From NCBI GenBank assembly GCA_947645195.1, contig CANSGD010000457.1:237991-301990 (forward strand): 64,000 nt of DNA, read 5' to 3'. A program made the position numbers and the translations under genes. This DNA comes from Patellifolia procumbens (lineage: Eukaryota > Streptophyta > Magnoliopsida > Caryophyllales > Amaranthaceae). Below are positions 36,576 to 51,000 of the stretch, piece after piece. The notes beneath the pieces were generated by a model. That model saw nothing but the letters and a program-made list of their open reading frames with translations. It ran no database searches and was not told the origin of the DNA. The first letter of the stretch is position 1. Each line of letters begins with the position of its first letter.

Positions 36576-39500
36576 TCATTTTGTTGTGAATAATTACCAA
36601 ATATTTTTGAGTCCTTGAATAGGTATTAGATATATTTAAAGCATATGAAGCTCTTGGATCAAACTCAATTTAAACCAAACGGTAAAACCGTCATAGTCTC
36701 TTATATGATTTGTGGTGTATGAGCATGTTTCAAATCATTTTGTTGTGAATAATTACCAAATATTTTTGAGTCCTTGAATAGGTATTAGAAATATTTAAAG
36801 AATATGAAGCCCTTGGATCAAACTCAATTCAAACCAAAGGGTAAAACCGTCATAGTCTCTTAGGTGATTTGTGGTGTATGAACAACTTTCAAATTTTTTT
36901 ATTGTGAATATTTACAAAATAATTCTGACTCATGGAATATGTATTATATATATTTAAAGCATATGAAGCCCTTGGATCAAATCAATTTAATCAAAGTGTA
37001 AAATCGTCATAGGCTCTTAGGCGATTTGTGGTGTATGAACAATTTTCAAATCATTTGTGGTGCTTAATTACCAAAATGTTTTTAACTCCTTTAATCGGTA
37101 TTAGATATATTTAAATCATATGAAGTCCTTGGATCCACCTAAATTTAAATCAAAGGGTAAAACCGTCATAGTCTCTTATGGGATTTGTGGTGTATGAACA
37201 CCTTTCAAATCATTTTTTGTGCTGAATTACCAAATATTATTGACTCCTTAAATAGGTATTAGATATATGTCAATCATATGAACCCTTTGGATCAAACTTA
37301 TTTCATATCAAAGGGTAAAACCGTCATAGTCTCTTAGGCGATTTGTGGTGTATGAAAACCTTTCACATCACTTTGTTGTGAATAATTACCAAAATAATTT
37401 GAGTCCATGAATAGGTATTAGATATATTTAAATCATATGAAGCCCTTGGATCTAACTCAATTAAAATCAAAGGGTAAAACCATCATAGTATCTTAGGCAA
37501 TTATTTGGTTCATGAACACCTTTGAAATCATTTTTGGTGGTTAGTTACCAAATAATTTTCACTCCTTGAATTGGTATTACGTATATTTCAATCATATGAA
37601 GCCCTTGGATTAAACTTATTTCAATCAAAGAGTAAAACAGTCATAGTCTCTTAGGCGATTTGTGGTGTACGAACATCTTTCAAATCAGTTTGTTGTGAAT
37701 AATTACCAAATATTTTTGTGTCCTTGAATAGGTATTAGATATATTTAAATCGTAGGAAGCCCTTGGATCTAACTCAATTCAAATCAAAGGGTAAAACAGT
37801 CATAGTCTCTTAGGGGATTTGTGGTGTATGAACACCTTTCAAATCATTTTGTTGTGAATAATTACCAAATATTTTTGAGTCCTTGAATAGGTATTAGATA
37901 TATTTAAAGCATATGAAGCCCTTGGATCAAAATCAATTCAAGGGTAAAATCGTCATAGTCTCTTAGGCGATTTGTGGTGTATGAACACCTTTCAATTTAT
38001 TTATTGTGAATATTTACAAAATAATTCTGACTCCTTGAATATGTATTAGACATATTTAAATCTTATGAAGCCCTTGGATCAAACTCAATTTAATCAAAGT
38101 GTAAAACCGTCATAGTCTCTTATATGATTTGTGGTGTATGAGCATCTTTCAAATAATTTTGTTGTGAATAATTACCAAATATTTTTGAGTCCTTGAATAG
38201 GTATTAGAAATATTTAAAGAATATGAATCCCTTGGATCAAACTCAATTCAAACCAAAGGGTAAAACCGTCATAGTCTCATAGGTGATTTGTGGTGTATGA
38301 ACACCTTTCAAATTTTTTTATTGTGAATATTTACAAAATAATTCTGACTCCTTGAATATGTATTAGACATATTTCAATCTTATGAAGCCCTTGGATCAAA
38401 CTCAATTTAATCAAAGTGTAAAACCGTCATAGGCTCTTAGGCGATTTGTGGTGTATGAACACCTTTCAAATCATTTTTTTTGGTTAATTACCAAATATTT
38501 TTTGTCTAATTGAATAGCTATTAGATATATTTCAATCATATGAAGCCCTTAGATTAAACTTATTTCATATCAAAGGGTAAAACCGTCATAGTCTCTTAGG
38601 TGATTTGTGGTGTATGAAAACCTTTGAAATCATTTTGTTGTGAATAATTACCAAAAACTTTTGAGTCCTTGAATAGGTATTGGATATATTTAAAGCATAT
38701 GAAGCCCTTGGATCTAACTCAATTCAAATCAAAGGGTAAAACCGTCATAGTCTCTTAGGCGATTTGTGGTGTATGAACACCTTTCAAATCATTTTGTTGT
38801 GAATAATTACCAAATATTTTTGAGTCCTTTAATAGGTATTAGATATATTTAAAGCATATGAAGCTCTTGGATCAAACTCAATTTAAACCAAAGGGTAAAA
38901 CCGTCATAGTCTCTTATATGATTTGTGGTGTATGAGCATCTTTCAAATCATTTTGTTGTGAATAATTACCAAATATTTTTGAGTCCTTGAATAGGTATTA
39001 GAAATATTTAAAGAATATGAAGCCCTTGGATCAAACTCAATTCAAACCAAAGGGTAAAACCGTCATAGTCTCTTAGGTGATTTGTGGTGTATGAACACCT
39101 TTCAAATTTTTTTATGTGAATATTTACAAAATAATTCTGACTCATTGAATATGTATTATATATATTTAAAGCATATGAAGCCCTTGGATCAAACTCAATT
39201 TAATCAAAGTGTAAAATCGTCATAGGCTCTTAGGTGATTTGTGGTGTATGAACACCTTTCAAATCATTTGTGGTGCTTAATTACCAAATGTTTTTAACTC
39301 CTTGAATCGGTATTAGATATATTTAAATCATATGAAGTCCTTGGATCAACCTAAATTTAAATCAAAGGGTAAAACCGTCATAGTCTCTTATGGGATTTGT
39401 GGTGTATGAACACCTTTCAAATCATTTTTTGTGCGGAATTACCAAATATTATTAACTACTTAAATAGGTATTAGATATATTTCAATCATATGAACCCCTT

Positions 39501-39896
39501 GGATCAAACTTATTTCATATCAAAGGGTAAAACCGTCATAGTCTCTTAGGCGATTTGTGGTGTATGAAAACCTTTCACATCACTTTCTTTTGAATAATTA
39601 CCAAAATAATTTGAGTCCATGAATTGGTATTAGATATATTTAAATCATATGAAGCCCTTGGATGTAACTCAATTAAAATCAAAGGGTAAAACCATCATAG
39701 TCTCTTAGGCAATAATTTTTGGTTCATGAACACCTTTGAAATCATTTTTGGTGGTTAGTTACCAAATAATTTTCACTCCTTGAATTGGTATTACGTATAT
39801 TTCAATCATATGAAGCCCTTGGATTAAACTTATTTCAATCAAAGAGTAAAACCGTCATAGTCTCTTAGGCGATTTGTGGTGTGTGAACATCTTTCA
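36576..39896 (+). repeat. Satellite segmental duplication, 3,320-bp unit, copy 2
   Basis: Second copy of the preceding block. The junction at about 36560-36620 is a chimeric monomer. Its left half (GTGTGAACATCTTTC) is the type that ends the unit, and its right half (TTTTGAGTCC) is the type that begins it. At the end of copy 2 (about 39888) the same left half continues into its normal partner (AGTTTGTTGTG, TTTTGTGTCC). Confidence 0.9.
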
Positions 39897-42800
39897 AATC
39901 AGTTTGTTGTGAATAATTACCAAATATTTTTGTGTCCTTGAATAGGTATTAGATATATTTAAATCGTAGGAAGCCCTTGGATCTAACTCAATTCAAATCA
40001 AAGGGTAAAACAGTCATAGTCTCTTAGGCGATTTGTGGTGTATGAACACCTTTCAAATCATTTGTGGTGCTTAATTACCAAATGTTTTTAACTCCTTGAA
40101 TCGGTATTAGATATATTTAAATCATATGAAGTCGTTGGATCAACCTAAATTTAAATCAAAGGGTAAAACCGTCATAGTCTCTTATGGGATTTGTGGTGTA
40201 TGAACACCTTTCAAATCATTTTTTGTGCTGAATTACCAAATATTATTGACTCCTTAAATAGGTATTAGATATATTGGATCAAACTTATTTCATATCAAAG
40301 GGTAAAACCGTCATAGTCTCTTAGGCGATTTGTGATGTATGAAAACCTTTCACATCACTTTGTTGTGAATAATTACCAAAATAATTTGAGTCCATGAATA
40401 GGTATTAGATATATTTAAATCATATGAAGCCCTTGGATCTAACTCAATTAAAATTAAAGGGTAAAACCATCATAGTCTCTTAGGCAATATTTTGGTTCAT
40501 GAACACCTTTGAAATCATTTTTGGTGGTTAGTTACCAAATATTTTTCACTCCTTGAATTGGTATTACGTATATTTCATCATATGAAGCCCTTGGATTAAA
40601 CTTATTTCAATCAAAGAGTAAAACCGTCATAGTCTGTTAGGCGATTTGTGGTGTATGAACATCTTTCAAATCAGTTTGTTGTGAATAATTACAAAATATT
40701 TTTGTGTCCATGAATAGTTATTAGATACATTTAAATCGTAGGAAGCCCTTGGATCTAACTCAATTAAAATCAAAGGGTAAAACCATCATAGTCTCTTAGA
40801 CAATTTTTTGTTCATGAACACCTTTGAAATCATTTTTGGTGGTTAGTTACCAAATAATTTTCACTCCTTGAATTGGTATTACGTATATTTCAATCATATG
40901 AAGCCCTTGGATTAAACATATTTCAATCAAAGAGTAAAACCGTCATAGTCTCTTAGGCTATTTGTGGTGTATGAACATCTTTCAAATCAGTTTGTTGTGA
41001 ATAATTACCAAATATTTTTGTGTCCTTGAATAGGTATTAGATATATTTAAATCGTAGGAAGCTCTTGGATCTAACTCAATTCAAATCAAAGGGTAAAACA
41101 GTCATAGTCTCTTAGGCGATTTGTGGTGTATGAACACCTTTCAAATCATTTTGTTGTGAATAATTACCAAATATTTTTGAGTCCTTTAATAGGTATTAGA
41201 TTTTATATTTAAAGCATATGAAGTTCTCTTTGGATCAAACTCAATTTAAACCAAAGGGTAAAACCGTCATAGTCAATTATATGTGATTTGTGGTGTATGA
41301 GCATCTTTCAAATCATTTTGTTGTGAATAATTACCAAATATTTTTGAGTCCTTGAATAGGTATTAGAAATATTTAAAGAATATGAAGCTCTTGGATTAAA
41401 CTCAATTCAAACCAAAGGGTAAAACCGTCATAGTCTCTTAGGTGATTTGTGGTGTATGAACACCTTTCAAATTTTTTTATTGTGAATATTTACAAAATAA
41501 TTCTGACTCATTGAAGATGTATTATATATATTTAAAGCATATGAAGCCCTTGGATCAAACTCAATTTAATCAAAGTGTAAAATCGTCATAGCCTCTTAGG
41601 CGAATTGTGGTGTATGAACACCTTTCAAATCATTTGTGGTGCTTAATTACCAAATGTTTTTAACTCCTTGAATCGGTATTAGATATATTTAAATCATATG
41701 AAGTCCTTGGATCAACCTAAATTTAAATCAAAGGGTAAAACCGTCATAGTCTCTTATGGGATTTGTGGTGTATGAACACCTTTCAAATCATTTTTTGTGC
41801 GGAATTACCAAATATTATTAACTACTTAAATAGGTATTAGATATATTTCAATCATATGAACCCCTTGGATCAAACTTATTTCATAACAAATGGTAAAACC
41901 GTCATAGTCTCTTAGGCGATTTGTGGTGTATGAAAACCTTTCACATCACTTTGTTGTGAATAATTACCAAAATAATTTGAGTCCATGAATTGGTATTAGA
42001 TATATTTAAATCATATGAAGCCCTTGGGATGTAAATCAATTAAAATCAAAGGGTAAAACCATCATAGTCTCTTAGGCAATTTTTTGGTTCATGAACACCT
42101 TTGAAATCATTTTTGGGGGTGGTTAGTTGCCAAATAATTTTCACTCCTTGAATTGGTATTACGTATATTTCAATCATATGAAGGGCCCTTGGATTAAACT
42201 TATTTCAATCAAAGAGTAAAACCGTCATAGTCTCTTAGGCGATTTGTGGTGTATGAACATCTTTCAAATCAGTTTGTTGTGAATAATTACCAAATATTTT
42301 TGTGTCCTTGAATAGGTATTAGATATATTTAAATCGTAGGAAGCCCATGGATCTAACTCAATTCAAATCAAAGGGTAAAACAGTCATAGTCTCTTAGGCG
42401 ATTTGTGGTGTATGAACACCTTTCAAATCATTTTGTTGTGAATAATTACCAAATATTTTTGAGTCCTTGATTAGGTATTAGATACATTTAAAGCATATGA
42501 AGCCCTTGGATCAAAATCACTTCAAGGGTAAAATCGTCATAGTCTCTTAGGTGATTTGTGGTGTATGAACACCTTTCAAATTTTTTATTGTGAATATTTA
42601 CAAAATAATTCTGACTCCTTGAATATGTATTAGACATATTTCAATCTTATGAAGCCCTTGGATCAAACTCAATTTAATCAAAGTGTAAAACCGTCATAGT
42701 CTCTTAGGCGATTTGTGGTATATGAACACCTTTCAAATCAATTTTTTTGGTTAATTACCAAATATTTTTGTCTAATTGAATAGCTATTAGATATATTTCA

Positions 42801-45800
42801 ATCATATGAAGCCCTTAGATTAAACTTATTTCATATCAAAGGGTAAAACCGTCATACTCTCTTAGGCGATTTGTGGTCTATGAAAACCTTTGAAATCATT
42901 TTTTTGTGAATAATTACCAAAAACTTTTGAGTCCTTGAATAGGTATTGGATATATTTAAAGCATATGAAGCCCTTGGATCTAACTCAATTCAAATCAAAG
43001 GGTAAAACCGTCATAGTCTCTTAGGCGATTTGTGGTGTATGAACACCTTTCAAATCATTTTGTTGTGAATAATTACCAAATATTGTTGAGTCCTTGAATA
43101 GGTATTAGATATATTTAAAGCATATGAAGCTCTTGGATCAAACTCAATTTAAACCAAAGGGTAAAACCGTCATAGTCTCTTATATGATTTGTGGTGTATG
43201 AGCATCTTTCAAATCATTTTGTTGTGAATAATTACCAAATATTTTTGAGTCCTTGAATAGGTATTAGAAATATTTAAAGAATATGAAGCCCTTGGATCAA
43301 ACTCAATTCAAACCAAAGGGTAAAACCGTCATAGTCTCTTAGGTGATTTGTGGTGTATGAACACCTTTCAAAAATTTTTATTGTGAATATTTACAAAATA
43401 ATTCTGACTCATTGAATATGTATTATATATATTTAAATCAAGCCCTTGGATCAAACTCAATTTAATCAAAGTGTAAAATCGTCATAGGCTCTTAGGCGAT
43501 TTGTGGTGTATGAACACCTTTCAAATTATTTGTGGTGCTTAATTACCAAATGTTTTTAACTCCTTGAATCGGTATTAGATATATTTAAATCATATGAAGT
43601 CCTTGGATCAACCTAAATTTAAATCAAAGGGTAAAACCGTCATAGTCTCTTATGGGATTTGTGGTGTATGAACACCTTTCAAATCATTTTTTGTGCTGAA
43701 TTACCAAATATTATTGACTCCTTAAATAGGTATTAGATATATTGGATCAAACTTATTTCATATCAAAGGGTAAAACCGTCATAGTCTCTTAGGCCATTTG
43801 TGATGTATGAAAACCTTTCACATCACTTTGTTGTGAATATTTACCAAAATAATTTGAGTCCATGAATAGGTATTAGATATATTTAAATCATATGAAGCCC
43901 TTGGATCTAACTCAATTAAAATTAAAGGGTAAAACCATCATAGTCTCTTAGGCAATATTTTGGTTCATGAACACCTTTGAAATCATTTTTGGTGGTTAGT
44001 TACCAAATAATTTTCACTCCTTGAATTGGTATTACGTATATTTCATCATATGAAGCCCTTGGATTAAACTTATTTCAATCAAAGAGTAAAACCGTCATAA
44101 TCTCTTAGGCGATTTGGTGGTGGATGAACATCTTTCAAATCAGTTTGTTGTGAATAATTACAAAATATTTTTGTGTCCATGAATAGGTATTAGATATATT
44201 TAAATCGTAGGAAGCCCTTGGATCTAACTCAATTAAAATCAAAGGGTAAAACCATCATAGTCTCTTAGGCAATTTTTTGATCATGAACACCTTTGAAATC
44301 ATTTTTGGTGGTTAGTTACCAAATAATTTTCACTCCTTGAATTGGTATTACGTATATTTCAATCATATGAAGCCCTTAGATTAAACTTATTTCAATCAAA
44401 GAGTAAAACCGTCATAGTCTCTTAGGCGATTTGTGGTGTATGAACATCTTTCAAATCAGTTTGTTGTGAATAATTACCAAATATTTTTGTGTCCTTGAAT
44501 AGGTATTAGATATATTTAAATCGTAGGAAGCCCATTGATCTAACTCAATTCAAATCAAAGGGTAAAACAGTAATAGTCTCTTAGGCGATTTGTGGTGTAT
44601 GAACACCTTTCAAATCATTTTGTTGTGAATAATTACCAAATATTTTTGAGTCCTTGAATAGGTATTAGATACATTTAAAGCATATGAAGCCCTTGGATCA
44701 AAATCACTTCAAGGGTAAAATCGTCATAGTCTCTTAGGTGATTTGTGGTGTATGAACACCTTTCAAATTTTTTATTGTGAATATTTACAAAATAATTCTG
44801 ACTCCTTGAATATGTATTAGACATATTTCAATCTTATGAAGCCCTTTGATCAAACTCAATTTAATCAAAGTGTAAAACCGTCATAGTCTCTTAGGCGATT
44901 TGTGGTATATGAACACCTTTCAAATCAATTTTTTTGGTTAATTACCAAATATTTTTGTCTAATTGAATAGCTATTAGATATATTTCAATCATATGAAGCC
45001 CTTAGATTAAACTTATTTCATATCAAAGGGTAAAACCGTCATACTCTCTTAGGCGATTTGTGGTGTATGAAAACCTTTGAAATCATTTTTTTGTGAATAA
45101 TTACCAAAAACTTTTGAGTCCTTGAATAGGTATTGGATATATTTAAAGCATATGAAGCCCTTGGATCTAACTCAATTCAAATCAAAGGGTAAAACCGTCA
45201 TAGTCTCTTAGGCGATTTGTGGTGTATGAACACCTTTCAAATCATTTTGTTGTGAATAATTACCAAATATTGTTGAGTCCTTGAATAGGTATTAGATATA
45301 TTTAAAGCATATGAAGCTCTTGGATCAAACTCAATTTAAACCAAAGGGTAAAACCGTCATAGTCTCTTATATGATTTGTGGTGTATGAGCATCTTTCAAA
45401 TCATTTTGTTGTGAATAATTACCAAATATTTTTGAGTCCTTGAATAGGTATTAGAAATATTTAAAGAATATGAAGCCCTTGGATCAAACTCAATTCAAAC
45501 CAAAGGGTAAAACCGTCATAGTCTCTTAGGTGATTTGTGGTGTATGAACACCTTTCAAATTTTTTTATTGTGAATATTTACAAAATAATTCTGACTCATT
45601 GAATATGTATTATATATATTTAAATCATATGAAGCCCTTGGATCAAACTCAATTTAATCAAAGTGTAAAATCGTCATAGGCTCTTAGGCGATTTGTGGTG
45701 TATGAACACCTTTCAAATCATTTGTAGTGCTTAATTACCAAATGTTTTTAACTCCTTGAATCGGTATTAGATATATTTAAATCATATGAAGTCCTTGGAT

Positions 45801-48800
45801 CAACTCTAAATTTAAATCAAAGGGTAAAACCGTCATAGTCTCTTATTGGATTTGTGGTGTATGAACACCTTTCAAATCATTTTTTGTGCTGAATTACCAA
45901 ATATTATTGACTCCTTAAATAGGTATTTAGATATATTGGATCAAACTTATTTCATATCAAAGGGTAAAACCGTCATAGTCTCTTAGGCCATTTGTGATGT
46001 ATGAAAACCTTTCACATCACTTTGTTGTGAATAATTACCAAAATAATTTGAGTCCATGAATAGGTATTAGATATATTTAAATCATATGAAGCCCTTGGAT
46101 CTAACTCAATTCAAATCAAAGGGTAAAACAGTCATAGGCTCTTAGGCGATTTGTGGTGTATGAACACCTTTCAAATCATTTTGTTGTGAATAATTACCAA
46201 ATATTTTTGAGTCCTTGAATAGGTATTAGATACATTTAAAGCATATGAAGCCCTTGGATCCAAAATCACTTCAAGGGTAAAATCGTCATAGTCTCTTAGG
46301 CGATTTGTGGTGTATGAACACCTTTCAAATTTTTTATTGTGAAGATTTACAAAATAATATTGACTCCTTGAATATGTATTAGACATATTTCAATCTTATG
46401 AAGCCCTTGGATCAAACTCAATTTAATCAAAGTGTAAAACCGTCATAGTCTCTTAGGCGATTTGTGGTGTATGAACACCTTTCAAATCAATTTTTTTGTT
46501 TAATTACCAAATATATTTTGTCTAATTGAATAGCTATTAGATATATTTCAATCATATGAAGCCCTTAGATTAAACTTATTTCATATCAAAGGGTAAAACC
46601 GTCATACTCTCTTAGGCTATTTGTGGTGTATGAAAACCTTTGAAATCATTTTGTTGTGAATAATTACCAAAAACTTTTGAGTCCTTGAATAGGTATTGGA
46701 TATATTTAAAGCATATGAAGCCCTTGGATCTAACTCAATTCAAATCAAAGGGTAAAACCGTCATAGTCTCTTAGGCGATTTGTGGTGTATGAACACCTTT
46801 CAAATCATTTTGTTGTGAATAATTACCAAATATTTTTGAGTCCTTGAATAGGTATTAGATATATTTAAAGCATATGAAGCTCTTGGATCAAACTCAATTT
46901 AAACCAAAGGGTAAAACCGTCATAGTCTCTTATATGATTTTGTGGTGTATGAGCATCTTTCAAATCATTTTGTTGTGAATAATTACCAAATATTTTTGAG
47001 TCCTTGAATAGGTATTAGAAATATTTAAAGAATATGAAGCCCTTGGATCAAACTCAATTCAAACCAAAGGGTAAAACCGTCATAGTCTCTTAGGTGATTT
47101 GTGGTGTATGAACACCTTTCAAAAAAATTTATTGTGAATATTTACAAAATAATTCTGACTCATTGAATATGTATTATATATATTTAAATCATATGAAGCC
47201 CTTGGATCAAACTCAATTTAATCAAAGTGTAAAATCGTCATAGGCTCTTAGGCGATTTGTGGTGTATGAACACCTTTCAAATCATTTGTGGTGCTTAATT
47301 ACCAAATGTTTTTAACTCCTTGAATCGGTATTAGATATATTTAAATCATATGAAGTCCTTGGATCAACCTAAATTTAAATCAAAGGGTAAAACCGTCATA
47401 GTCTCTTATGGGATTTGTGGTGTATGAACACCATTCAAATCATTTTTGTGCTGAATTACCAAATATTATTGACTCCTTAAATAGGTATTAGATATATTGG
47501 ATCAAACTTATTTCATATCAAAGGGTAAAACCGTCATAGTCTCTTAGGCGATTTGTGATGTATGAAAACCTTTCACATCACTTTGTTGTGAATAATTACC
47601 AAAATAATTTGAGTCCATGAATAGGTATTAGATATATTTAAATCATATGAAGCCCTTGGATCTAACTCAATTAAAATTAAAGGGTAAAACCATCATAGTC
47701 TCTTAGGCAATATTTTGGTTCATGAACACCTTTGAAATCATTTTTGGTGGTTAGTTACCATATAATTTTCACTCCTTGAATTGGTATTACGTATATTTCA
47801 TCATATGAAGCCCTTGATTAAACTTATTTCAATCAAAGAGTAAAACCGTCATAGTCTCTTAGGCGATTTGTGGTGGATGAACATCTTTCAAATCAGTTTG
47901 TTGTGAATAATTACAAAATATTTTTGTGTCCATGAATAGGTATTAGATATATTTAAATCGTAGGAAGCCCTTGGATCTAACTCAATTAAAATCAAAGGGT
48001 AAAACCATCATAGTCTCTTAGGCAATTTTTTGGTTCATGAACACCTTTGAAATCATTTTTGGTGGTTAGTTACCAAATAATTTTCACTCCTTGAATTGGT
48101 ATTACGTATATTTCAATCATATGAAGCCCTTGGATTAAACTTATTTCAATCAAAGAGTAAAACCGTCATAGTCTCTTAGGCGATTTGTGGTGTATGAACA
48201 TCTTTCAAATCAGTTTGTTGTGAATAATTACCAAATATTTTTGTGTCCTTGAATAGGTATTAGATATATTTAAATCGTAGGAAGCCCATGGATCTAACTC
48301 AATTCAAATCAAAGGGTAAAACAATCATAGTCTCTTAGGCGATTTGTGGTGTATGAACACCTTTCAAATCATTTTGTTGTGAATAATTACCAAATATTTT
48401 TGAGTCCTTGAATAGGTATTAGATACATTTAAAGCATATGAAGCCCTTGGATCAAAATCACTTCAAGGGTAAAATCGTCATAGTCTCTTAGGCGATTTGT
48501 GGTGTATGAACACCTTTCAAAAAAATTATTGTGAATATTTACAAAATAATTCTGACTCATTGAATATGTATTATATATATTTAAATCATATGAAGCCCTT
48601 GGATCAAACTCAATTTTATCAAAGTGTAAAATCGTCATAGGCTCTTAGGCGATTTGTGGTGTATGAACACCTTTCAAATCAATTTTTTTGGTTAATTACC
48701 AAATATTTTTGTCTAATTGAATAGCTATTAGATATATTTCAATCATATGAAGCCCTTAGATTAAACTTATTTCATCTCAAAGGGTAAAACCGTCATAGTC

Positions 48801-51000
48801 TCTTAGGTGATTTGTGGTGTATGAAAACCTTTGAAATCATTTTGTTGTGAATAATTACCAAAAACTTTTGAGTCCTTGAATAGGTATGGGATATATTTAA
48901 AGCATATGAAGCCCTTGGATCTAACTCAATTCAAATCAAAGGGTAAAACCGTCATAGTCTCTTAGGCGATTTGTGGTGTATGAACACCTTTCAAATCATT
49001 TTGTTGTGAATAATTACCAAATATTTTTGAGTCCTTGAATAGGTATTAGATATATTTAAAGCATATGAAGCTCTTGGATCAAACTCAATTTAAACCAAAG
49101 GGTAAAACCGTCATAGTCTCTTATATGATTTGTGGTGTATGAGCATCTTTCAAATCATTTTGTTGTGAATAATTACCAAATATTTTTGAGTCCTTGAATA
49201 GGTATTAGAAATATTTAAAGAATATGAAGCCCTTGGATCAAACTCAATTCAAATTAAAGGGTAAAACCGTCATAGTCTCTTAGGTGATTTGTGGTGTATG
49301 AAAACCTTTGAAATCATTTTGTTGTGAATAATTACCAAAAACTTTTGAGTCCTTGAATAGGTATGGGATATATTTAAAGCATATGAAGCCCTTGGATCTA
49401 ACTCAATTCAAATCAAAGGGTAAAACCGTCATAGTCCTCTTTGGCGATTTGTGGTGTATGAACACCTTTCAAATCATTTTGTTGTGAATAATTACCAAAT
49501 ATTTTTGAGTCCTTGAATAGGTATTAGATATATTTAAAGCATATGAAGCTCTTGGATCAAACTCAATTTAAACCAAAGGGTAAAACCGTCATAGTCTCTT
49601 ATATGATTTGTGGTGTATGAGCATCTTTCAAATCATTTTGTTGTGAATAATTACCAAATATTTTTGAGTCCTTTAATAGGTATTAGAAATATTTAAAGAA
49701 TATGAAGCCCTTGGATCAAACTCAATTCAAACCAAAGGGTAAAACCGTCATAGTCTCTTAGGTGATTTGTGGTGTATGAACACCTTTCAAAAAATATTTA
49801 TTGTGAATATTACAAAATAATTCTGACTCATTGAATATGTATTAGATATATTTAAATCATATGAAGCCCTTGGATCAAACTCAATTTAATCAAAGTGTAA
49901 AATCGTCATAGGCTCTTAGGCGATTTGTGGTGTATGAACACCTTTCAAATCATTTGTGGTACTTAATTACCAAATGTTTTTAACTCCTTGAATCGGTATT
50001 AGATATATTTAAATCCTATGAAGTCCTTGGATCAACTAAAATTTAAATCAAAGGGTAAATCCGTCATAGTCTCTTATGGGATTTGTGGTGTATGAACACC
50101 TTTCAAATCATTTTTTGTGCTGAATTACCAAATATTATTGACTCCTTAAATAGGTATTAGATATATTTTAAGCATATGAATCCCTTGGATCAAACTTATT
50201 TCATATCAAAGGGTAAAACCGTCATAGTCTCTTAGGCGATTTGTGGTGTATGAAAACCTTTCACATCATTTTGTTGTGAATAGTTACCAAAATAATTTGA
50301 GTCCATGAATAGGTATTAGATATATTTAAATCATATGAAGCCCTTGGATCTAACTCAATTAAAATTAAAGGGTAAAACCATCATAGTCTCTTAGGCAATT
50401 TTTTGGTTCATGAACACCTTTGTAATCATTTTTGGTGGTTAGTTACCAAATAATTTTCACTCCTTGAATTGGTATTAGGTATATTTCAATCATATGAAGC
50501 CCTTGGATTAAACTTATTTCAATCAAAGAGTAAAACCGTCATAGTCTCTTAGGCGATTTGTGGTGTATGAACATCTTTCAAATCAGTTTGTTGTGAATAA
50601 TTACAAAATATTTTTGAGTCCATGAATAGGTATTAGATATATTTAAATCGTAGGAAGCCCTTGGATCTAACTCAATTAAAATCAAAGGGTAAAACCATCA
50701 TAGTCTCTTAGGCAATTTTTTGGTTTATGAACACCTTTGAAATCATTTTTGGTGGTTAGTTACCAAATAATTTTCACTCCTTGAATAGGTATTAGGTATA
50801 TTTCAATCATATGAAGCCCTTGGATTAAACTTATTTCAATCAAAGAGTAAAACCGTCATAGTCTCTTAGGCGATTTGTGGTGTATGAACATCTTTCAAAT
50901 CAGTTTGTTGTGAATAATTACCAAATATTTTTGTGTCCTTGAATAGGTATTAGATATATTTAAATCGTAGGAACGCCCTGGATCTAACTCAATTCAAATC
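39897..51000 (+). repeat. Satellite array, rearranged higher-order repeats
   Basis: The same monomer types as at 21.7-33.2 kb, but the CATTTGTGGTGCTTAATTAC landmark is irregularly spaced: near 40064, 41636, 43532, 45724 (as TTGTAGTGC), 47288 and 49956. A derived monomer with a 19-bp deletion (GATATATTGGATCAAAC) occurs at about 40268, 43738, 45932 and 47491. Indel-rich spots occur at 41190-41290 and 42020-42190. No gene is present. Confidence 0.92.

Noticed and set aside
46171..48638. Two open frames of about 70 codons on the minus strand (46171-46386 and 48429-48638)
   Set aside because: They arise where small indels join satellite frames; their translations are satellite sequence and repeat each other for that reason only.
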